Shown: positions 27,036 to 36,413, counted from the stretch's first letter. The stretch is 64,000 bases of DNA from Bradyrhizobium sp. 132 (GCF_023074185.1 NZ_JADPKY010000157.1:1-64000), one strand, 5' to 3'. The notes: generated from the letters alone by a model not told the origin. Program-made: numbers and translations.

Positions 27036-28250
27036 CTAAAACGCCCCCGCCAGCTCCCGCGCGCCGGCATTGTTGCTGTTGCTGTCCATCCGCGTATCCG
27101 TCACCGCCAGCAGCTTCGCCACCGTGTTGTGGCGGATCGCGACCGGGTTGCGCTCGTAGCCGCCGCGCTGGAAGAAGTTCGAGGTCGGCACCTGCTCGCG
27201 CATCGCCTGCGGCATCGTCACCATGTCGAGGCCGGTGCCGTCGCCGGTGAGGTTCATCATCTCGAGCTCGGCGGCAGTGAGCGGACGGCTGTACCCCTTG
27301 GTGCGCGCGAACAGCACGGAGGTGAGCAGCTTGTGGGTCTGCAGCATCGGCCCGATATCGATGTCGAGCACCATGGCATGCATGGCCCAGCCTTGCGCGG
27401 TGTTGCCGATCTTCTCATGCTCCGACCAGGTGTCGGGCACCGACTTGGCATGCGCCACCATTTTCTTCAGAACCATGAGCTTGTGCTCGAGCGACTGGCG
27501 CGCCGGTCCCGAGGTCCGCGCTACCTTGTCGGAAAGCGCGCGGATGAGTTCATGGCCCTGCTCGGCCAGCAGCTCGACGCTGTTTGTGGTCAGCAACTGG
27601 TTGTATCCCATCGCGGTCGAGATCGCGCGCTTGCCGCCATGCTCGATGCCCGCCTGCACGTCGTAATTGCCGGTTCCGCCGGTTTCGAACGCATAGACCC
27701 GCACCGTCTGCTCGCGCGTCAGCCCCGAGGCCAGCGCGTAGCGTGCATAGACGCGCTTGAACTCGACTTCGCTGGACGGCCGTTGCGGCGTGAACTGGTA
27801 GAGCTCCTGCGCCGCGCGCAAGAGATCGGCGACGACGGGTATCGGCTTTCTGGTGGGACGGTCCGGGGTTTCCTCCGGCTCCGGATTCACCGGTCGCTTC
27901 GGCCCGTTATAGAGCGGCGGATGCTCCAGCACGTAGTCCTCTAGCGCGACCTGCTGTCCACTGCGCCGCTTGGCGTTGCGGCCACGACGCTTCTCGGAGA
28001 TCTGGCTCCAATAGGCGCCGGCCTCCTCATCGAAGGCGCCGCGTGCTGCCTGATATTCCTGCAGCTTGCGGCGATACTCGAGCACCGCCGGCGACGCTCC
28101 ACCCTGCGCAAAGAACTGCGACAAGAGCTGGGCTCTGGCATTGCTGACGGCCGGCGGCAGCGCGTCGGATTCGCTACCGCGCGCGGCGGGCGCGAGCAGG
28201 ACGAACGCGAGTGGAACCAGCCTCACGGCATTTCGAATCGATCGATGCAT
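27036..28250 (-). CDS. Secreted protein with lysozyme-like (transglycosylase-like) core
   Basis: A protein of 404 residues with a signal peptide ending near AARGSE. A charged linker (about 85-140) leads to a domain from about 160. The stretch VYAFETGGTGNYDVQAG (near 184-200) followed by AISTAMGYNQLLTTNS resembles the catalytic-glutamate and substrate motifs of lysozyme-fold transglycosylases; the Glu in AFETGG would be catalytic. That reading is inference from motif resemblance only. The rest of the C-terminus (GDGTGLDMVTMP, FFQRGGYERNPVAIRHNT) is unfamiliar. The gene is monocistronic. Confidence 0.65.
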   Translation of the reverse strand: MHRSIRNAVRLVPLAFVLLAPAARGSESDALPPAVSNARAQLLSQFFAQGGASPAVLEYRRKLQEYQAARGAFDEEAGAYWSQISEKRRGRNAKRRSGQQVALEDYVLEHPPLYNGPKRPVNPEPEETPDRPTRKPIPVVADLLRAAQELYQFTPQRPSSEVEFKRVYARYALASGLTREQTVRVYAFETGGTGNYDVQAGIEHGGKRAISTAMGYNQLLTTNSVELLAEQGHELIRALSDKVARTSGPARQSLEHKLMVLKKMVAHAKSVPDTWSEHEKIGNTAQGWAMHAMVLDIDIGPMLQTHKLLTSVLFARTKGYSRPLTAAELEMMNLTGDGTGLDMVTMPQAMREQVPTSNFFQRGGYERNPVAIRHNTVAKLLAVTDTRMDSNSNNAGARELAGAF

Positions 28251-28321
28251 GCCGCCTTCTTAGCAGCTAGCCGGTAACCGTCACGTTAACGCGCCGTTTA
28301 CCTCTTTTTTCGTCTCTTGCA

Positions 28322-28948
28322 TCACTTCCAGGCGAATACCGGCTGTTCCAGCTCGGTGACGCGGGTGTGCCGTCCCGCCAGTACTTCGCGGAACTGGTAG
28401 ATCAGCGCCGCCGTCGGTGCGTGGATCAGGCTCGTCTGATGATGGAAGCGGATCACACGGCGCGTGCTCTCGGGGATCGCGACGAAATCGAAGGCGTCGT
28501 CGCGCTCGATCGTCGCGAGAGCGATGCGGTGAACCGAAGCCACCTCGTCCGGATTTGGTTCGATCGCAACACTGTCGGCGGCCCAGACCACGACAGGCGT
28601 GATCAGATAGCCGGAGCGGGTCGGATAATCGTCCAGCGTGCCGAGCACCTCTGCACTGGTGAGACGGAGGCCAAGCTCCTCGTCGAGTTCGCGTAGCGCC
28701 GCTTCGATCGGCGTCTCGCCAGCATCGCAGCGTCCGCCGGGCAAGGCCCATTGGCCGCGATGAGCGCGCAGATGCGATGCACGCAGCGTGAGCAGTAACG
28801 CCGTGTCATCGCTCTCGCTGGCCGCGGTCAGCGCAACCACCACTGCGGCACGCTTCAACGCCGCCGGCGCTTCATCCTCCGGCAGCCGCGTGAAGGCAGC
28901 GCAGGCGGCCGCGATATTCCGTCGTGTGGCATCGTCGAACGGTCTCAT
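28322..28948 (-). CDS. Nudix hydrolase, CoA pyrophosphatase-like
   Basis: A Nudix enzyme of 208 residues. The box runs from Gly72 to Leu94 with Glu78, Arg86, Glu87, Glu90, Glu91 and Gly93. The preceding LLLTLRASHLRAHRGQWALP is the UPF0035/NudL pattern of coenzyme A pyrophosphatases, which split CoA into 4'-phosphopantetheine and 3',5'-ADP. Substrate specificity is inferred from that pattern. The gene is divergent from the thioesterase at 29008. Confidence 0.87.
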   Translation of the reverse strand: MRPFDDATRRNIAAACAAFTRLPEDEAPAALKRAAVVVALTAASESDDTALLLTLRASHLRAHRGQWALPGGRCDAGETPIEAALRELDEELGLRLTSAEVLGTLDDYPTRSGYLITPVVVWAADSVAIEPNPDEVASVHRIALATIERDDAFDFVAIPESTRRVIRFHHQTSLIHAPTAALIYQFREVLAGRHTRVTELEQPVFAWK

Positions 28949-29007
28949 GATGCTTGACTACACCACGTCCGGCCCCGATGAAATGAGATCGCAAGGCCCG
29001 CGCAGGA

Positions 29008-29445
29008 ATGGACGACCACATGACCAACAAGACGGCCGCAAGGCTCAAGTCAGACGGCTGGACCATCCTGGAGACCACGGGCTTCATGCACCTGATCGGT
29101 CCCCTGTGGGAGCGCAAGGTCGACGGCCAATACGAATTCGCCCTTGCGACCGAGGACAAGCACCACAACCGCCGCGGCATGGTCCAGGGCGGCGTGATGA
29201 TGACGTTCGCGGACCGCACCTGCGGCATGACCGCCCGCTACGTCTCCGGCAAGGAGTTCATGGCGACGGTACAGCTCGACACCCATTTCGTCGAAGCCGG
29301 CCAGATCGGCGACATCCTGATTTCCCGCCCACGCGTGGTACGCTCGACGCGCAGTCTCGTCTTCATGAGCACCGAGGTGACGGTGGATGGCCGTTGCGTG
29401 GTGATGGCAAATGGCGTGTTCAAGATTTTGAAGGGGCCGGGGTAG
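29008..29445 (+). CDS. PaaI-type hot-dog thioesterase
   Basis: An acyl-CoA thioesterase-like protein of 145 residues. The hot-dog signature HHNRRGMVQGGVMMTFADRT lies near residues 51-70, with Asp as the likely catalytic acid, and the core strand LDTHFVEAGQIGD follows. The substrate is unknown. Start choice is uncertain: AGGA abuts the ATG at 29008, while ATG 29020 lies 12 bases beyond it and would give 141 residues. It is followed by a long perfect inverted repeat. Confidence 0.85.
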   Translation: MDDHMTNKTAARLKSDGWTILETTGFMHLIGPLWERKVDGQYEFALATEDKHHNRRGMVQGGVMMTFADRTCGMTARYVSGKEFMATVQLDTHFVEAGQIGDILISRPRVVRSTRSLVFMSTEVTVDGRCVVMANGVFKILKGPG

Positions 29446-29476
29446 GTCGATTGATCAGGCCGCCACCGCTGCCCAA

Positions 29477-29563
29477 CTCCGTCATTGCGAGCGCAGCGAA
29501 GCAATCCAGATTCTTTCTGCGGATGCATCTCTGGATTGCTTCGCTGCGCTCGCAATGACGGAG
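29477..29563. repeat. Perfect 34-bp inverted repeat
   Basis: The arms 29477-29510 and 29530-29563 are exact reverse complements around a 19-base loop; they begin CTCCGTCATTGCGAGC and end GCTCGCAATGACGGAG. It is a typical Bradyrhizobium-type dispersed palindrome. It sits between the thioesterase and aldo/keto reductase genes and probably ends the first transcript. Confidence 0.92.
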
Positions 29564-29609
29564 CTAGGTGGATATGCTGTTGGCCAATGAAGCACTGAGG
29601 AGCCAGCCC

Positions 29610-30620
29610 ATGCAATACCGCCAGCTCGGCCGCAGCGGCCTCAAAGTGTCGCCGATCTGTTTGGGCACCATGATGTTCGGCGGGCCGACCGATGAAGCTG
29701 CCTCAAAGCGCATCATCGCGAAAGCACACGAGGCCGGCATCAACTTCATCGACACCGCGGACGCCTATTCGAAGGGTGCATCCGAAGAGATCGTGGGGCG
29801 CGCGATCGGCAACAACCGCCATGCCTGGGTGCTTGCGACAAAGCTCGCCAACCCCATGGGCACCGATCCAAACCGTGTCGGCCTGTCGCGGCGCTGGGTG
29901 TTGCAGGCAGCTGATGAAAGCCTGAAGCGGCTCGGCACCGATCACATCGACATCTACTATCTGCACAAGGAAGAGCATGCGACGCCGCTGGAAGAGACGG
30001 TGCGCGCGATGGGTGACCTGATCCGCGCAGGCAAGGTGCGCTATTTCGGCGTCTCGAACTACCGCGCCTGGCGTGTCGCCGAAATCTGCAACATCTGCGA
30101 CCGGCTCGGCATCGACCGGCCCGCGGTGAGCCAGCCCTATTACAACGCCATGAACCGCATGCCAGAGGTCGAGCACTTCCCGGCCTGTTCCTATTACGGC
30201 CTCGGCATCGTGCCCTACAGCCCACTGGCGCGCGGCGTGCTGACCGGCAAATACAAGCCCGATGCAACTCCCGACAAGGAGACGCGCGCGGGCCGTAACG
30301 ACACCCGCATGATGCAAACGGAATGGCGGCCGGAATCGCTTCAGCTCGCGCAGGAGATCAAGACCCATGCCGAGAAGAAGGGCATCACCGCCGGCCAGTT
30401 TGCGGTCGCCTGGGTGCTGAACTCCGCCTTCGTCTCCTCGATCGTCGCCGGCCCCCGCACCGAGGAGCAATGGGACGGTTACATCAGCGCGCTCGACTAC
30501 CGCTTCACTGCGGATGATGAGGCGCTGATCGACCGTCTGGTGACGCCGGGCCATCCCTCGACGCCGGGCTACAACGACCCCGCCTATCCGATCGAGGGCC
30601 GCCGCGCGCGGACGGCTTAA
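29610..30620 (+). CDS. Aldo/keto reductase
   Basis: An NADPH-dependent reductase of 336 residues of the AKR superfamily with a TIM-barrel fold. The catalytic tetrad is Asp48, Tyr53, Lys78 and His119 (IDTADAY, ATKLA, YLHKEEH). YFGVSNYRAW and YSPLARGVLTGKY are further family motifs. GAGGAG lies before the ATG at 29610. The substrate is not evident. A TPR protein gene follows 15 bases downstream and is probably cotranscribed. Confidence 0.93.
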   Translation: MQYRQLGRSGLKVSPICLGTMMFGGPTDEAASKRIIAKAHEAGINFIDTADAYSKGASEEIVGRAIGNNRHAWVLATKLANPMGTDPNRVGLSRRWVLQAADESLKRLGTDHIDIYYLHKEEHATPLEETVRAMGDLIRAGKVRYFGVSNYRAWRVAEICNICDRLGIDRPAVSQPYYNAMNRMPEVEHFPACSYYGLGIVPYSPLARGVLTGKYKPDATPDKETRAGRNDTRMMQTEWRPESLQLAQEIKTHAEKKGITAGQFAVAWVLNSAFVSSIVAGPRTEEQWDGYISALDYRFTADDEALIDRLVTPGHPSTPGYNDPAYPIEGRRARTA

Positions 30621-30635
30621 ATCGCGGAGACGACG

Positions 30636-31949
30636 ATGGCGCTTGACGACCGCTACGGCCTGCCGCTCTCCACCACCTCGCATGAAGCGGCAAGCGCTTA
30701 TCGCGAGGGCATCGATCTCATGCTGGCGGGCTGGACCGGCACGGCGGAAGCGTTGGAGCACGCGATTGCGGCCGATCCGGACTTCGCGCTTCCCCATATC
30801 GCCCGCGCCCGCGTCCATGCCTTCTACCAGCAGGGCGATCTCGCGCGAGGCAGGGCGGCGCTCGCGCGCGGGCTCGTTGCGAAACACGGCACGGAACGCG
30901 AGCGTTCGCATGTCGAGACGCTGGCGCTGGCAATCGAGGCCCGGCTGCCCGAGGCGATCGCGGCGACGATGAAGCACGTCGAGGCGTGGCCGCGCGACGC
31001 ATTGGTGCTGTCGCTGCCGCTCGGCGCGTTCGGCCTGTTCGCCTTCTCCGGCATGGCCGATCACGACCGCGCGCGGCAAGAGCTGTGCGAGCGCGTCGCC
31101 CATCACTATGGCGAGGACTGGTGGTTCCTCACGATGTACGGCTGGGCGATGACCGAGAACGGCGACATCGCGCGCGGCCGCGGCGTTACCGAGCGCGGCT
31201 TCGACCTGCGCCGGCAGAATGCCCATGCCGCGCACGCCGTGCTGCATGCGATGTTCGAGGACGGTTCGATCGCGGCGGCCGATCGGCTCGTCGACGACTG
31301 GATCCCCTCTTACGACCGCGCCGGAATTTTGCACGGCCATATCCGCTGGCATCAGGCGCTCGGCGCGCTGGAGCATGGCGATGCCGCGCGGGCGCTTGCG
31401 ATCTATGCCGATGTGCTGCAGCCGCAGGCCACACAGGCGCCGCCGCTCAACGTCCTCACCGACGCCGCGTCCCTGCTCTGGCGCCTGTCGGCTTACGGCC
31501 ACGCGGTGCCGAGAGCGCTGTGGGTCGAAGGCGATGACAACGCGCAAAAACTGTTTCCGAAATCGAGCCTGCCCTTCGCCGACATCCACATGGCGCTGTT
31601 CGCGGCTGCGACGCAAAATCGCGAGGCGCTCGCCGCGCGCCTTGCCGTGATCGAGCAGCGGCTCACTGAGGGCAAGCTGCCGGCGGGTCCCGTGGTGCCG
31701 GCGGTCTGCCGCGCCCTGGCAGCCTTCGCGGACGAGAATTACGCGGCATGCGTGCAAATGCTCGCGCCGGTTCTCAGCGAGGTCGTGCGCCTTGGCGGCA
31801 GCCATGCCCAGCGCGAGCTGATCGAGGACACCTTTATTGTCGCTTTGATGCGCAGCGGCGAGCTGCCCCGCGCCCGCGCCCTGCTCGATGCCCGCCTGCA
31901 CCGCCGCCCATCCTTGCGCGATGCGTGCTGGCAGGCGGCGATGGGGTAG
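30636..31949 (+). CDS. TPR protein of the TTC38 type
   Basis: A cytosolic protein of 437 residues made of TPR-like helical pairs. It resembles the TTC38 family: SHEAASAYREGIDLMLAGW at the start, a repeated helical pattern through about residue 400, and the HAAHAVLHAMFEDG segment near 195. No enzymatic motif is visible. It lies 15 bases after the aldo/keto reductase gene. Confidence 0.78.
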   Translation: MALDDRYGLPLSTTSHEAASAYREGIDLMLAGWTGTAEALEHAIAADPDFALPHIARARVHAFYQQGDLARGRAALARGLVAKHGTERERSHVETLALAIEARLPEAIAATMKHVEAWPRDALVLSLPLGAFGLFAFSGMADHDRARQELCERVAHHYGEDWWFLTMYGWAMTENGDIARGRGVTERGFDLRRQNAHAAHAVLHAMFEDGSIAAADRLVDDWIPSYDRAGILHGHIRWHQALGALEHGDAARALAIYADVLQPQATQAPPLNVLTDAASLLWRLSAYGHAVPRALWVEGDDNAQKLFPKSSLPFADIHMALFAAATQNREALAARLAVIEQRLTEGKLPAGPVVPAVCRALAAFADENYAACVQMLAPVLSEVVRLGGSHAQRELIEDTFIVALMRSGELPRARALLDARLHRRPSLRDACWQAAMG

Positions 31950-32144
31950 CCTTGCCACGAAAAAAACACCCGGCTGACGGAAAGTGCCAGCTGGGAATGG
32001 GTTGGCGACAGGGCAAATCGCCGTTGGGGTGACGCGGTGGTATTCCAGGCGGGTTCGGCAGAACAAACGGGATCGCAACCAATTTGCGGTTCGCTGGTTA
32101 TTGGACGGAACTTTTCCGTGGTTCCCAGGCATGTGAGCCTTCCG

Positions 32145-32723
32145 ATGCGCCTCTGCCGCCCAGTGCTCGCTGCCGCCCTTCTCGCCTTGGCAAGCCCTTG
32201 TCTTGCCGAATCTTTCGCGCCGATCGCCGTCAAGAACCCGCTCGGACAGCAGACCGCTTTTATCGACCTGTTGGCGCTGATGTCAGGCCACTGCAAGACG
32301 TTGAAGGTCGCCGGCCGCACCTTCGCCTGCAAGACGGTGGCCTACGCCCATGGCGGCAGCGGCCGGGTCAATTTCGCGGTCGCAGTCGACGATCCCTCCG
32401 ATGGCAACCACGTCGTGTCGTTCTCCGGCGAGAACGGCAAGCGCGCCGACGACAATTCCTACGAGCTGCCGATCGACCGCATGCTGCTCAACTCCAAGGA
32501 CCGTCCCAAGGTCGACGGGCTGCCGGTGCCGGCCGAGCAGACCTCCACCGGAGTTTGCCGGCAGACCGGAAATTTCGCCGCCAAGAAGGTGACAGACGTG
32601 ACCTGCTCGGCCACCGACAGCGAAGGGCGTCGCTACGAGCTGCTGTTCGTCTCCGACGGCACGCCGGTGAGCGTGCGTCGTATCAGGCAGTCGGCGCCGT
32701 CGATCCAGGATCCGTTCAAGTAG
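32145..32723 (+). CDS. Hypothetical secreted protein
   Basis: A protein of 192 residues with a signal peptide MRLCRPVLAAALLALAS (cleavage near CLAES). The mature part has paired cysteines (HCKTLKVAGRTFACKT, VCRQTG, VTCSAT) and beta-rich sequence, with no family I recognise. ATG 32145 begins the signal peptide; GTG 32133 is an in-frame alternative. It is a single gene. Confidence 0.7.
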   Translation: MRLCRPVLAAALLALASPCLAESFAPIAVKNPLGQQTAFIDLLALMSGHCKTLKVAGRTFACKTVAYAHGGSGRVNFAVAVDDPSDGNHVVSFSGENGKRADDNSYELPIDRMLLNSKDRPKVDGLPVPAEQTSTGVCRQTGNFAAKKVTDVTCSATDSEGRRYELLFVSDGTPVSVRRIRQSAPSIQDPFK

Positions 32724-32809
32724 CGGCATCCTGTCCTGACGAAAACCGGAGCGCATACCCCGGACATCAGTCATTTGTGTATGATCGCGGCCATGCTTCG
32801 GAGCGACCC

Positions 32810-33157
32810 ATGACGCGCGACCGCCTGTTTCTGCTGCGCCCCGGTTTCGAGGATCCGGCCTTTCCGGGACACCGCTTCTATTGCTGGCATTGCGCGCTGA
32901 TCGAGGGCGTGCTGGTTTCGTTTCGGCAGCTCGCGGAGAAGCTCGACGTCGAACGCATCGCGTGGCCGCGCCCGCGGCAGCCAGTGATCGCGCTGGTCGG
33001 CGAGGAGAACCAGTCGCTGCCGCTGCTCGTGCTGGCTGACGGAGCGACCTCGCCGCACCAAACCGGCAGCCATCAGGGCCGCGCGTTCATTGCCGACAAA
33101 GACGCAATCCTCGCCGCACTCTCCGACCGCCACGGTTTTCCCGATCCGCATCCGTGA
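32810..33157 (+). CDS. DUF3088 family protein
   Basis: A protein of 115 residues. The start MTRDRLFLLRPGFEDPAFPG and the FYCWHCALIEGVL segment (two cysteines in CWHC) fit the DUF3088 family, a thioredoxin-like-fold group of unknown function. LPLLVLADG lies in the middle and the C-terminus is His/Pro-rich. GGAG lies seven bases before the ATG. It is followed by a short repeat with GTAGCCC/GGGCTAC arms. Confidence 0.8.
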   Translation: MTRDRLFLLRPGFEDPAFPGHRFYCWHCALIEGVLVSFRQLAEKLDVERIAWPRPRQPVIALVGEENQSLPLLVLADGATSPHQTGSHQGRAFIADKDAILAALSDRHGFPDPHP

Positions 33158-33170
33158 TGGGTGTGGGCGC

Positions 33171-33204
33171 GTAGCCCGAAGGAGCGCAGCGAAATCCGGG
33201 CTAC
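33171..33204. repeat. Short palindromic repeat (GTAGCCCG type)
   Basis: GTAGCCC (33171-33177) and GGGCTAC (33198-33204) enclose GAAGGAGCGCAGCGAAATCC. This is a common dispersed repeat in Bradyrhizobium-like genomes, here directly after DUF3088. Confidence 0.7.
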
Positions 33205-33301
33205 GGACCTGCCGTCGTAAAACGAGGGAAGATTGACATTGCGCGTTGTCTTCTTCGCCTCGCATAGTCGGTGCAGCAAGCAAGTCCGAAAGCCACTCCT
33301 G

Positions 33302-33871
33302 ATGCCTCACCCCCTCCCCGCCCTCATCGTCGTCGACGTCCAGCGTGCGTTCGACGAATGGGAAGCAGCGGGCAAGCGGCGCAACAATCCGGATGCGGTG
33401 GCGCGCATTGCCGATCTCCTGAAGGCGTTCAGAACCGGCGGTGCGCCGATTTTCCACATCCGTCATGAGGGCACCAGGCCGACATCGTCGTTTCTTCCCC
33501 AAAACTCCGGCTACGCCGTCAAGGACGAGGCGCGCGAGCAGCCGGGCGAGACGGTGATCGTCAAGCGCGTCAACAGCGCCTTCATCGGCACCGATCTGGA
33601 AAAGCGCTTGCGCGCAGGCAGCATCGGCACGCTCGTTATCTGCGGCGCCACCACCAATCATTGCGTCGAGACGACGACGCGGATGGCCGGAAATCTCGGC
33701 TTCGACGCGCATCTGGTGCGCGATGCGACCTGGACGTTCGAGCGGGTCGGGCCGGATGGCGACAAGCATTCCGCCGAGGAGATCCATGCGATGACGCTGT
33801 CGAATCTCAACGGCGAATTCGCACGCATCGTCACTACCGATGACGTGGTTGCGTCATTCGCGGCAGACTGA
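33302..33871 (+). CDS. Isochorismatase-like cysteine hydrolase
   Basis: A hydrolase of 189 residues of the isochorismatase/nicotinamidase fold. The triad is Asp in VVDVQRAF (about residue 12), Lys in VIVKRVNS and Cys in CGATTNHCVETTTR (about 120). The cis-peptide segment ICGAT precedes the Cys. The substrate cannot be told (amide hydrolase is likely). ATG 33302 fits the family start; an upstream start adds non-conserved residues. Confidence 0.88.
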   Translation: MPHPLPALIVVDVQRAFDEWEAAGKRRNNPDAVARIADLLKAFRTGGAPIFHIRHEGTRPTSSFLPQNSGYAVKDEAREQPGETVIVKRVNSAFIGTDLEKRLRAGSIGTLVICGATTNHCVETTTRMAGNLGFDAHLVRDATWTFERVGPDGDKHSAEEIHAMTLSNLNGEFARIVTTDDVVASFAAD

Positions 33872-34048
33872 TGGCAGAGTTGCGATCTACGCCGGTGATG
33901 CGACAATAAATCTCACGAAACGCACACAGTCGCGCGAATCATACATCCATGAACTGCGTCGATGAACTGCGTCGTTTCGACGCCCGCACTGACTGGAACG
34001 CGCAGCCTGCCCATCTGTTGTCACACGACATTCAACTGGAGTGATGAC

Positions 34049-34363
34049 ATGAAGTATCTCTTTGTCGCGATGGCCGTCGCTGCCGCGGCGCTTGCCGGCG
34101 GGACGGCGGCAAACGCGGCCAACAATTCAAGTGCGAAGCAGAACGCGCAAGGCCAATCGACCGATATCAGCGCGCAGCACAGGCACCACTATGGCCATCG
34201 CCAGCATTGGCGTCCTCACCACCATCGTGGCTATCATCGTCCGCACTACCGCAGCTACGGCTATTACCCGCGGCATCACGGCTATTACGGCGGAGGACCG
34301 TACGGAGCTTACGGCCGCGGCGGTCCCGGCGTGACGTTCAGCTTCGGCGGCAGCCGCTGGTAA
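34049..34363 (+). CDS. Small secreted His/Tyr/Gly-rich protein
   Basis: A protein of 104 residues with a signal peptide (MKYLFVAMAVAAAALAG, cleavage near NAANN). The mature part is dominated by His, Tyr, Arg and Gly (HRHHYGHRQHWRPHHHRG and similar), which suggests metal binding, but this is inference. A TGGAG site precedes the ATG, and a rho-independent terminator follows 22 bases after the stop. Confidence 0.72.
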   Translation: MKYLFVAMAVAAAALAGGTAANAANNSSAKQNAQGQSTDISAQHRHHYGHRQHWRPHHHRGYHRPHYRSYGYYPRHHGYYGGGPYGAYGRGGPGVTFSFGGSRW

Positions 34364-34385
34364 GACGCAGGCCGGTAAGACGAGG

Positions 34386-34409
34386 GGCCCGCGGGATGCG
34401 GGCCTTTTT
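34386..34409 (+). terminator. Rho-independent terminator
   Basis: GGCCCGC and GCGGGCC form a 7-bp stem with loop GGGAT, followed by five T residues (34405-34409). It closes the His-rich secreted protein gene and lies just before the convergent amine oxidase gene. Confidence 0.88.
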
Positions 34410-34421
34410 CTTGCTCGTCAG

Positions 34422-35693
34422 CTATCCCCGCAAGATCATACGCGCCGTCTCCAGACCGCTCGCCAGCGCCGCTTCGACTGTGCCCATGTCGGCTCCGCGA
34501 TAGAGCGCCTCGCCGGAGAACAGCACCGGGCTGTCGGCGCGCGCAAGGATCGTTTGCGCCTCGCGCGTTCGCGGCGTCGCCCAGGAATAGGCGCCGCAAG
34601 CGTAGGGATCGTGCGCCCAGTTGGTCGCAGCGGACGCCACGAGCTCGCGCGCGATCTCTTCGCGCGGCTGCTTGAAAATGGCCGCCAGCGAATCGAGCCC
34701 GGCATCGATCAGCGCTTGCGGATCGAGATGCGACAGCGCTGCCGTGCGCGGGCCGCCGAACCAGCCGGTGAGCACGGGATGCAGGTCCGGATATCGCGTC
34801 CACCACACCGGGATCGTCTCGTCCGAGAGGAGGAAGGTCATGTTCGCGAGCTCCTGCTTGCGCTCGCGCCACCATGGCCGTGAGAAGCGCAGCAGGATTT
34901 TGATCACGTTGCCGAAGCCGATCTCGTCGGCAGCCGCGGCTTTCCCGCGTGCGCTCTCCGGAAGCGCGATGTCGCGCAACAACGGCAACGGAACAGTGAG
35001 GATCACACGATCGCAGCCCTGCACGTCGCCGCCGGCGCAGCGGACCGCCATCGTGCCGCCGGCCTCCTCGATCGCCAACACCACGCAACCGAAGCGAAAA
35101 ATCACGCCAAGCCTGCGGCACTCCGCCACCAGGAAGTCAATCAGCGCACCATAGCCGCCATCGATGCGCGCCTGCGGAGAGTGCCCGCCGTGCATCCACT
35201 CCTCGCGCAGCGCCAGCGTGGAGGCGCGCTCGGGGTCGGCCGCGTCGTAGCCTTCGACCATTCGCTCGATCGAATGGCGCATCGGCGCATAATCATCCCC
35301 GGCAAAATGCCGGCGCAGGAATTCGGCGACGGTGAGGTCGTCGTTCAACTCCCGAAGCACGGCTTGCAGCTCCGCTTCATGCGGATCGTGGCGATCCTCA
35401 CGCATGATGTCTGCGCCGTCAAAGCTCCACCGCTCGCCTTCGATCCCCTGAAGGGATAGCCCGGCCTCACGCAACAACGCGCGCGTAACCGGCGCCTCAC
35501 CGTGGACGAATTCGGCGCCGCCATCGGCGGGATAACCGAACTCCGAAGTCGACAGCGGATGGATGCGACCGCCGCAGCGCTCGCGCGCCTCCAGGATCGT
35601 CACCGTCCTGCCGGTGCGCGCCAGCTCGCGGGCCGCCGTCAGGCCGGCCGCGCCGGCGCCGACGATGACGATGTGCTCTGATTGTCCCGGCAT
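34422..35693 (-). CDS. FAD-dependent amine oxidase family protein
   Basis: A flavoprotein of 423 residues of the monoamine oxidase/polyamine oxidase family. The N-terminal dinucleotide site is IVGAGAAGLTAARELARTG, followed by LEARERCGGRIH and GGAEFVHG. The C-terminal FAD-contacting part has LFSGEALYRGADMGTVEAAL. It oxidises an amine to an imine with H2O2 release; the substrate is unknown. It is the last gene of a minus-strand run with the RibD-like gene (9-base gap) and the broken FABP gene. Confidence 0.9.
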   Translation of the reverse strand: MPGQSEHIVIVGAGAAGLTAARELARTGRTVTILEARERCGGRIHPLSTSEFGYPADGGAEFVHGEAPVTRALLREAGLSLQGIEGERWSFDGADIMREDRHDPHEAELQAVLRELNDDLTVAEFLRRHFAGDDYAPMRHSIERMVEGYDAADPERASTLALREEWMHGGHSPQARIDGGYGALIDFLVAECRRLGVIFRFGCVVLAIEEAGGTMAVRCAGGDVQGCDRVILTVPLPLLRDIALPESARGKAAAADEIGFGNVIKILLRFSRPWWRERKQELANMTFLLSDETIPVWWTRYPDLHPVLTGWFGGPRTAALSHLDPQALIDAGLDSLAAIFKQPREEIARELVASAATNWAHDPYACGAYSWATPRTREAQTILARADSPVLFSGEALYRGADMGTVEAALASGLETARMILRG

Positions 35694-35702
35694 GCCGATG
35701 CT

Positions 35703-36413
35703 TTACGTGCCCGCTGCCTGTGGGTCGTTCTGGATGAGATAGCGCAGCAGCAGCACGCCGCCGCCCAGCGCCCGCGTGCTTTCCAGCGTCATCGCTGTCA
35801 GTGGCGCGCGCTGCTCGCTGTCCGCGTCGGTCGAATCGAACACGAAGGGTGCGCCCTTCGCGCCATCGATCGCAGGGCTCAGGATCAGATTGAATTCGTC
35901 GATAACGCCGGCACGCAGGAATGCGCCATTGGCGACGCCGCCGCCCTCGACCAGCAAGCGCTTCACGCCCAGCTCGCGATTGAGAATGTCCAGCGTCAGC
36001 GCGAGGTCGATCTCGGACTTGCCGGCAAAGATATAGGACACGCGCTCGCGGCGGAGCCCGGCGAGATGGGAATCGGAGACGCTCTCGGTCAGCACCACGA
36101 CGATCGGATCGCCGCCGATATCGGAGCGGCCCCAGCCGATCTTGCCCTGCGCATCGAGCACGACGCCATAGGTTTTCGCGTCGCGTCGCGCGAACCAGTT
36201 TTCGCGCGGAAGTTTCGCGTCCGTCGTCGTGGGATAGGGCTTGCCCTTGGCGAACTCCGAGCCGGTGACGCGGCCGATCACCCAGGCATCGCCGCCGAGC
36301 TCGTCATGGATCTTCTCGAACCAGTCCGTCCCTGCCGCCTTCGGGCGCCAGCGGCTGGGATGCGTGCGGCCATCCAGGCTGGAATGCATCAGACAGATCA
36401 CGTAGGGCTTCAT
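35703..36413 (-). CDS. RibD C-terminal/dihydrofolate-reductase-like protein
   Basis: A protein of 236 residues with the DHFR-like fold of the RibD C-terminal domain: PYVICLMHSSLDGR at the start, DAWVIGRVTGSEFA in the middle and GVKRLLVEGGGVANGAF near 163. These stand-alone reductases use NADPH; the deaminase domain of RibD is absent. The role in riboflavin synthesis is unproven. The start at 36413 aligns with the family (Met-Lys-Pro-Tyr). It lies between the broken FABP gene (19 bases) and the amine oxidase (9 bases). Confidence 0.84.
   Translation of the reverse strand: MKPYVICLMHSSLDGRTHPSRWRPKAAGTDWFEKIHDELGGDAWVIGRVTGSEFAKGKPYPTTTDAKLPRENWFARRDAKTYGVVLDAQGKIGWGRSDIGGDPIVVVLTESVSDSHLAGLRRERVSYIFAGKSEIDLALTLDILNRELGVKRLLVEGGGVANGAFLRAGVIDEFNLILSPAIDGAKGAPFVFDSTDADSEQRAPLTAMTLESTRALGGGVLLLRYLIQNDPQAAGT

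Noticed and set aside
29703..32132. Very long open frame on the minus strand opposite the aldo/keto reductase and TPR genes
   Set aside because: It is the mirror of two well-supported genes; it has a composition typical of antisense GC-rich frames and no recognisable domain.
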